Assembly: GCA_910587595.1 (NCBI GenBank)
Contig: CAJULQ010000006.1
Coordinates: forward strand, 93,357-157,356
Direction: 5' to 3'
Length of the DNA: 64,000 nucleotides
DNA from: an uncultured Christensenellaceae bacterium
GTDB taxonomy: Bacteria; Bacillota; Clostridia; Christensenellales; Pumilibacteraceae
Part shown: piece by piece, positions 61,320-64,000 of the stretch
Layout: each line of letters starts with the position of its first letter
Position numbering within the stretch: the first letter of the stretch is position 1
Made by a program: the position numbers and the translations under genes
Notes under the pieces: generated by a model
Seen by the model: the letters and a program-made list of their open reading frames with translations, nothing else
Told to the model about the DNA's origin: nothing
Database searches by the model: none

Positions 61320-61572
61320 ACTGCGCCCTCAAATTCGTCATAAACTCGTTTGCCGGTGTTCCTTGGGCGCCGTTCTTCAACTCGTCTTCCGCCTCTTTCA
61401 ACTTGTCGTATACGAATAATCGTGCCATTGTTTGGTTGTATACGTCCATGTTCATAAGCACCATATCGCCGTAACCGTTTTTGGTTACGAATATCGGTTC
61501 TTTTGTTGCATTGCACATTTCGGATATTGCCGACGTATTTTTCAAATCGCGTATCGGAATAATTTGTGCCAT
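61306..61572 (-). CDS. Phd/YefM-type antitoxin
   Basis: 88 residues. MAQIIPIRDLKNTSAISEMC, EPIFVTKNGYGDMVLMNMDVYNQ are typical of the Phd/YefM DNA-binding N-terminus; the C-terminal AEDELKNGAQGTPANEF is the toxin-binding tail. GGAGGG site. Binds its own promoter at the dyad described in the next entry and, with the toxin, represses the pair. Confidence 0.9.
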   Translation of the reverse strand: MAQIIPIRDLKNTSAISEMCNATKEPIFVTKNGYGDMVLMNMDVYNQTMARLFVYDKLKEAEDELKNGAQGTPANEFMTNLRAQYEKL

Positions 61573-61590
61573 TGTCTGTCCCTCCGTATT

Positions 61591-61631
61591 TACTGTGCCA
61601 TAATTGTACCACAGTATATAGTATTTGTCAA
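61591..61631 (-). promoter_or_regulatory. TA operon promoter with overlapping dyad operator
   Basis: TTGACA (61626-61631), 17-bp spacer, TACAAT (61603-61608). The dyad TACTGTG...CACAGTA (61591-61597 and 61610-61616) covers the -10 box and start region. Confidence 0.82.
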
Positions 61632-61646
61632 GAAGGATTTTTGATA

Positions 61647-62024
61647 CTATGATAACAACTTATCTACGGCTTTGCGGAGTTCTGCGGGGGCGGAATGGTA
61701 TTTGCGGAGCAAGTCGGTATCGGAAGCGGAGAGGGGCGCAATCGTGCGCGCGTTTATTGTGTTGTGGCTATTTACGGTGTTGCCGTTGCCGGACACGTTC
61801 CCGGACGATATGGTGACGTTCCCGAAATCGTCTTCCCTACCAAGCAAATAATCTGTGGAAACATCAAAATAGGTCGCAATTTTTATGATTGCATTTGCGG
61901 TGGGTTCACATTCTCCCTTTTCCCATCGCACAATCATAGATTGACTACACTGTAAATTTAGCGCAAGTTCTGCTTGGGTTATACCTTTTTCCGTCCTTAA
62001 CTCTTTTAGCTTTGATTGTACCAT
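61647..62024 (-). CDS. XRE-family phage-type repressor
   Basis: 125 residues. HTH KGITQAELALNLQCSQSMIVRWEKGECEP with FDVSTDYLLGREDDFG, then a Gly/Asn/Ser-rich linker (GNVSGNGNTVNSHNTIN) and a small helical tail. No catalytic protease domain. The ATG lies 7 nt from TATAAT with no ribosome site, so the message is probably leaderless, as in many phage repressors. Divergent from 62137 with three operators between. Confidence 0.88.
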   Translation of the reverse strand: MVQSKLKELRTEKGITQAELALNLQCSQSMIVRWEKGECEPTANAIIKIATYFDVSTDYLLGREDDFGNVTISSGNVSGNGNTVNSHNTINARTIAPLSASDTDLLRKYHSAPAELRKAVDKLLS

Positions 62025-62044
62025 GATAAAAATTATAGCACAAT

Positions 62045-62111
62045 ATGCAAAAACTCATTGACAAAATGAGTATGCGCATTATATAATATTATCTAATATG
62101 AGTATTCTCAT
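62045..62111. promoter_or_regulatory. Phage-like switch region with three operators
   Basis: ATGAGT-type dyads at 62045-62058 (ATGCAAAAACTCAT), 62066-62079 (ATGAGTATGCGCAT) and 62098-62111 (ATGAGTATTCTCAT). The plus promoter is TTGACA (62058-62063), 18 bp, TATAAT (62082-62087). Spacing of 21 and 32 bp places sites on both promoters. Confidence 0.8.
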
Positions 62112-62136
62112 AATTGAAAACAAAATGGAGGCAACA

Positions 62137-62370
62137 ATGAAAAAACAAGGCAACGTAGAATTTTGTGTATTTGATATGTTGGAGTTCATAGAAAGCAATT
62201 TGGAAATGGTTAAACAATTTGTTAAAGCATATCACGCACTAGAAGATGCACTATTACTTTCGGATAAATTCCATTCACTTATTGCAGTACAGAATGATAA
62301 ACATCATGTTTTTTGTCCGACATGTCAAAAACTTGTACGGGAAGTTCGTTTGAAAGGTTTACCGAATTGA
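62137..62370 (+). CDS. Hypothetical early-region protein with CxxC
   Basis: 77 residues from ATG at 62137 with GGAGGCAAC; an in-frame ATG at 62098 lies inside operator 3. Helical, ending KHHVFCPTCQKLVREVRLKG, a single CPTC pair with two nearby histidines that could bind a metal. No family recognised. First gene on the element's rightward side, under repressor control, so it may be an early regulator. Confidence 0.7.
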   Translation: MKKQGNVEFCVFDMLEFIESNLEMVKQFVKAYHALEDALLLSDKFHSLIAVQNDKHHVFCPTCQKLVREVRLKGLPN

Positions 62371-62377
62371 TTTTATT

Positions 62378-62770
62378 TCAAATGTATATGTTGTTTATTT
62401 CTTGCCAAGCCATTTTTATATTGAGATTCATATAATCTATAAACTTGTCAACGTCAAAATCCATTTGCTTTATTAGCATTGAACGAAGTATAAAATATCT
62501 GCGTTTTTCTACATCAGATTTTGCAAATAGTTCAGCTTTGCTAATAGCAATACACAAATTTCTTTTTGTTGTTTCGTTTATGGATAAAGAGTAATCAATG
62601 TATTTTTCAAGTAAATCGTTGTAAGTTTTTCGTTGTTCCTGTTGAACATGTTTGTATTTTTCCATTTTACGATCATTGCGATTTTTAATTAGGGTTTGTA
62701 TGATTGGCATGATTGTTACAATAAGGGCAGTAAACGAACTTAGACAAATTGACACAATAGATAAAACCAT
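62378..62770 (-). CDS. Small membrane protein with coiled-coil tail
   Basis: 130 residues. A helix at 3-25 (LSIVSICLSSFTALIVTIMPII), then basic KNRNDRKMEKYKHVQQEQRK and helices. AT-rich. ATG behind AAGGAGAATT. It is oriented against its neighbours, so it is a separate cargo-type gene. Function unknown. Confidence 0.65.
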   Translation of the reverse strand: MVLSIVSICLSSFTALIVTIMPIIQTLIKNRNDRKMEKYKHVQQEQRKTYNDLLEKYIDYSLSINETTKRNLCIAISKAELFAKSDVEKRRYFILRSMLIKQMDFDVDKFIDYMNLNIKMAWQEINNIYI

Positions 62771-62845
62771 ATAAAAATTCTCCTTTGTGGGTTTATTTAT
62801 CAGTGTAACATAGTTTTATAAAAATTTCAAGTAGGAGGCAACAAA

Positions 62846-63181
62846 ATGAAAATAAAGGTTTTATATAAACAAGTGGGCAAGCCGGCAGAAGTGCTGGAGA
62901 TCGAGGACGACTACAAGGTGTTGCAAGAGATGTGCGGCGGGGACTTTTCGGCAAGCCCGGTAACGTCGTTTGTATTTTTATGGGAACTGCGCAATGTGTG
63001 GGTATATTATCACGATACGGGAAAGCTCATTGGTTTACCTCTCAACTGCTATATCGGCGCCGAGCCGCTTGTGGGCAATGTGGTATTTTATGCCGCCGAC
63101 ATCGAGGGTGCGGGAATAGATTTGACCGCCAACCAAATCGGCGTTTTGTGTACGCATGTTATCAAGGCGGTGCAATCATGA
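62846..63181 (+). CDS. DUF3846-like element protein
   Basis: 111 residues, AGGAGGCAAC before ATG. KIKVLYKQVGKPAEVLEIEDD, then WVYYHDTGKLIGLPLNCYIG and NVVFYAADIEGAGIDLTANQI, similar to the small DUF3846 proteins common in phages and ICEs. No function known. Its stop overlaps the next start (ATGA). Confidence 0.75.
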   Translation: MKIKVLYKQVGKPAEVLEIEDDYKVLQEMCGGDFSASPVTSFVFLWELRNVWVYYHDTGKLIGLPLNCYIGAEPLVGNVVFYAADIEGAGIDLTANQIGVLCTHVIKAVQS

Positions 63182-63450
63182 CACCCATAGACACGGAAGA
63201 GCTAACAGTATCGGCATTGAAATACAAACCGTCGGTCATCGAAGAGGGGTTGCGGCACTGCACGACAAAAGAACAATGCGACGGGTGCCCGCTCGCAAAC
63301 GTTAAAGGCGGCTACTGCGGGCAAATCTTAAACACGGAAGCGCTGCACTATATAGAGATCCTCAAAGAACTAAACCGCACGTTCGCGCAAGAGCTCGAGC
63401 GGCGGGATAACCAAACACCGGCTACAACCGCAAAAGCGGATAGCAAATAA
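63178..63450 (+). CDS. Small cysteine-rich element protein
   Basis: 90 residues, translationally coupled (ATGA) to the previous gene. HCTTKEQCDGCPLANVKGGYC contains four cysteines (C-x6-C-x2-C-x9-C), a plausible zinc or Fe-S knuckle. Helical C-terminus (HYIEILKELNRTFAQELERRD). Homologous small proteins occur in phages; role unknown. Confidence 0.75.
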   Translation: MTPIDTEELTVSALKYKPSVIEEGLRHCTTKEQCDGCPLANVKGGYCGQILNTEALHYIEILKELNRTFAQELERRDNQTPATTAKADSK

Positions 63451-63490
63451 AATTTTAAGTTGGCACCGACAAGGGCAAGGAGATTTAATC

Positions 63491-63964
63491 ATGGTAAAAG
63501 TAACAAAGCAACAAAACGAACAGAACGAGCAACCGAAGTTGCCGATCAAAGCAACGGTAGTGGTGCATGAAAGCGGTTTTGGCAAAGACAAAACCGAATA
63601 TATTGCAGCCGACCTCATAAATCCGTTTGCGGGCGAAACGTTCTCGGTAGAGCTTACGCCGAAGTGGAAGTCGGACAAAGGCATTTTCGATTACAAGGCC
63701 GGAAAGATCCTAAAGTCCGACGGTGCTTTTGAAGTGCAAGGGTATCTTACCCCCGTAACGTTCTACAGCAAGAAAGCCAAGAAAAACATGACGGTGGTAT
63801 CTTGCTTTATCCAAAACCCGTTTTTTTCGGGCGACATCGAATTTCGCGCGCGCAGTATGGAGCAATACTCGGTACTTGCCCTTTTCTGCTCGGACGCATG
63901 GGGCATTAAACTTTCTCGCTATTACGAAAGCGACCTACCGACTTCCGATGATACCGAAGAGTAA
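63491..63964 (+). CDS. Hypothetical element protein, single-strand-binding-like context
   Basis: 157 residues, AAGGAG ahead of ATG. Beta-rich: PIKATVVVHESGFGKDKTEYIAADL, NPFAGETFSVELTPKWKSD, FEVQGYLTPVTFYSKKAKKNMTVVSCFIQNPFF, acidic C-terminus (SDLPTSDDTEE). A compact beta-barrel with an acidic tail recalls single-strand DNA-binding or recombination accessory proteins, but no family was identified. Position after small early genes supports a replication-related role (inference). The rest of the window (36 bp) shows nothing. Confidence 0.65.
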   Translation: MVKVTKQQNEQNEQPKLPIKATVVVHESGFGKDKTEYIAADLINPFAGETFSVELTPKWKSDKGIFDYKAGKILKSDGAFEVQGYLTPVTFYSKKAKKNMTVVSCFIQNPFFSGDIEFRARSMEQYSVLALFCSDAWGIKLSRYYESDLPTSDDTEE

Positions 63965-64000
63965 AGATCACCCTATTGCCACATGCGAAGATTGCGTATA

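Noticed and set aside
60984..61572. Type I or other defence system near the R-M genes
   Set aside because: The two genes are a plain RelE/ParE-Phd toxin-antitoxin pair and sit on the element side of the att site, not with the R-M operon.

Overview
The window looks like a chromosome segment from an uncultured, spore-forming member of the Bacillota (Clostridia-like). The evidence is a complete str operon (rpsL-rpsG-fusA-tuf), an spmA-spmB pair (spore maturation), a TatD gene beside its usual radical-SAM partner, Gram-positive style ABC exporters and lipoproteins, AGGAGG-type ribosome sites and TTGACA/TATAAT promoters. Most genes lie on the minus strand. The backbone is moderately GC-rich. Several visibly AT-richer blocks (about 10.0-13.2 kb, 52.4-54.5 kb, 57.4-60.7 kb and parts of 61.6-62.8 kb) look imported. 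Genus or family cannot be read from the sequence alone.

Layout, left to right. 1-8.8 kb: a minus-strand glycan uptake and surface operon (solute-binding protein, Ig-like membrane protein, two permeases, nucleoside hydrolase, two surface proteins with an unusual Cys-containing C-terminal anchor, a lipoprotein glycoside hydrolase cut by the window edge), with a divergent AraC regulator and 21-bp-phased direct repeats as its probable binding site. 10-13.2 kb: an AT-rich two-gene unit, a divergent asparaginyl-tRNA-synthetase-like protein plus a membrane-anchored helical-repeat protein, next to two tRNA-Val genes. 13.7-15.0 kb: two truncated carbohydrate-binding gene fragments joined head to head. 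15.2-26.9 kb: an orphan ParA with an AraC gene, radical SAM-TatD-metG, an HTH gene, a large lipoprotein with a structured leader, spmA/spmB with a repeat-invaded spmA 3' end, a PflX-like radical SAM enzyme and a RAYT-like protein that has lost half of its HUH motif. 27-34.6 kb: small metabolic genes, tRNA-Ala and tRNA-Ser, a MarR-ABC-ABC exporter operon, and an intergenic cluster of dispersed palindromic repeats. 34.6-39 kb: str operon. 39-48.6 kb: ferritin-like protein, divergent HTH pair, Nudix, HAD phosphatase, J-domain/Sel1 protein, MacB-like ABC transporter, ankyrin protein. 48.8-54.4 kb: large cysteine-peptidase/LRR/InlB-repeat surface protein and three tandem paralogous lipoproteins. 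54.5-57.3 kb: tRNA-fMet with a partial duplicate, LacI regulator, exonuclease. 57.4-60.7 kb: restriction-modification system with two C5 cytosine methyltransferases and an HNH nuclease. 60.9 kb to the end: a tRNA-Pro 3' fragment (a probable att site) and the start of an integrated element carrying a toxin-antitoxin pair, a phage-type repressor with three operators, and early-region style small genes.

Four points stand out. (1) The AsnRS-like/membrane-protein pair has substitutions in substrate-binding segments. (2) Several genes across the window have a -10 box only 6-10 nt before the ATG and no Shine-Dalgarno sequence, suggesting leaderless transcription. (3) A dispersed repeat family is present both between genes and inside spmA while a degenerate RAYT sits nearby. 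(4) Two adjacent surface proteins share a Lys-Gly-Cys-Lys motif before their C-terminal membrane helix, as expected of a sorting signal. All functional names come from reading motifs by eye; no database search was possible.
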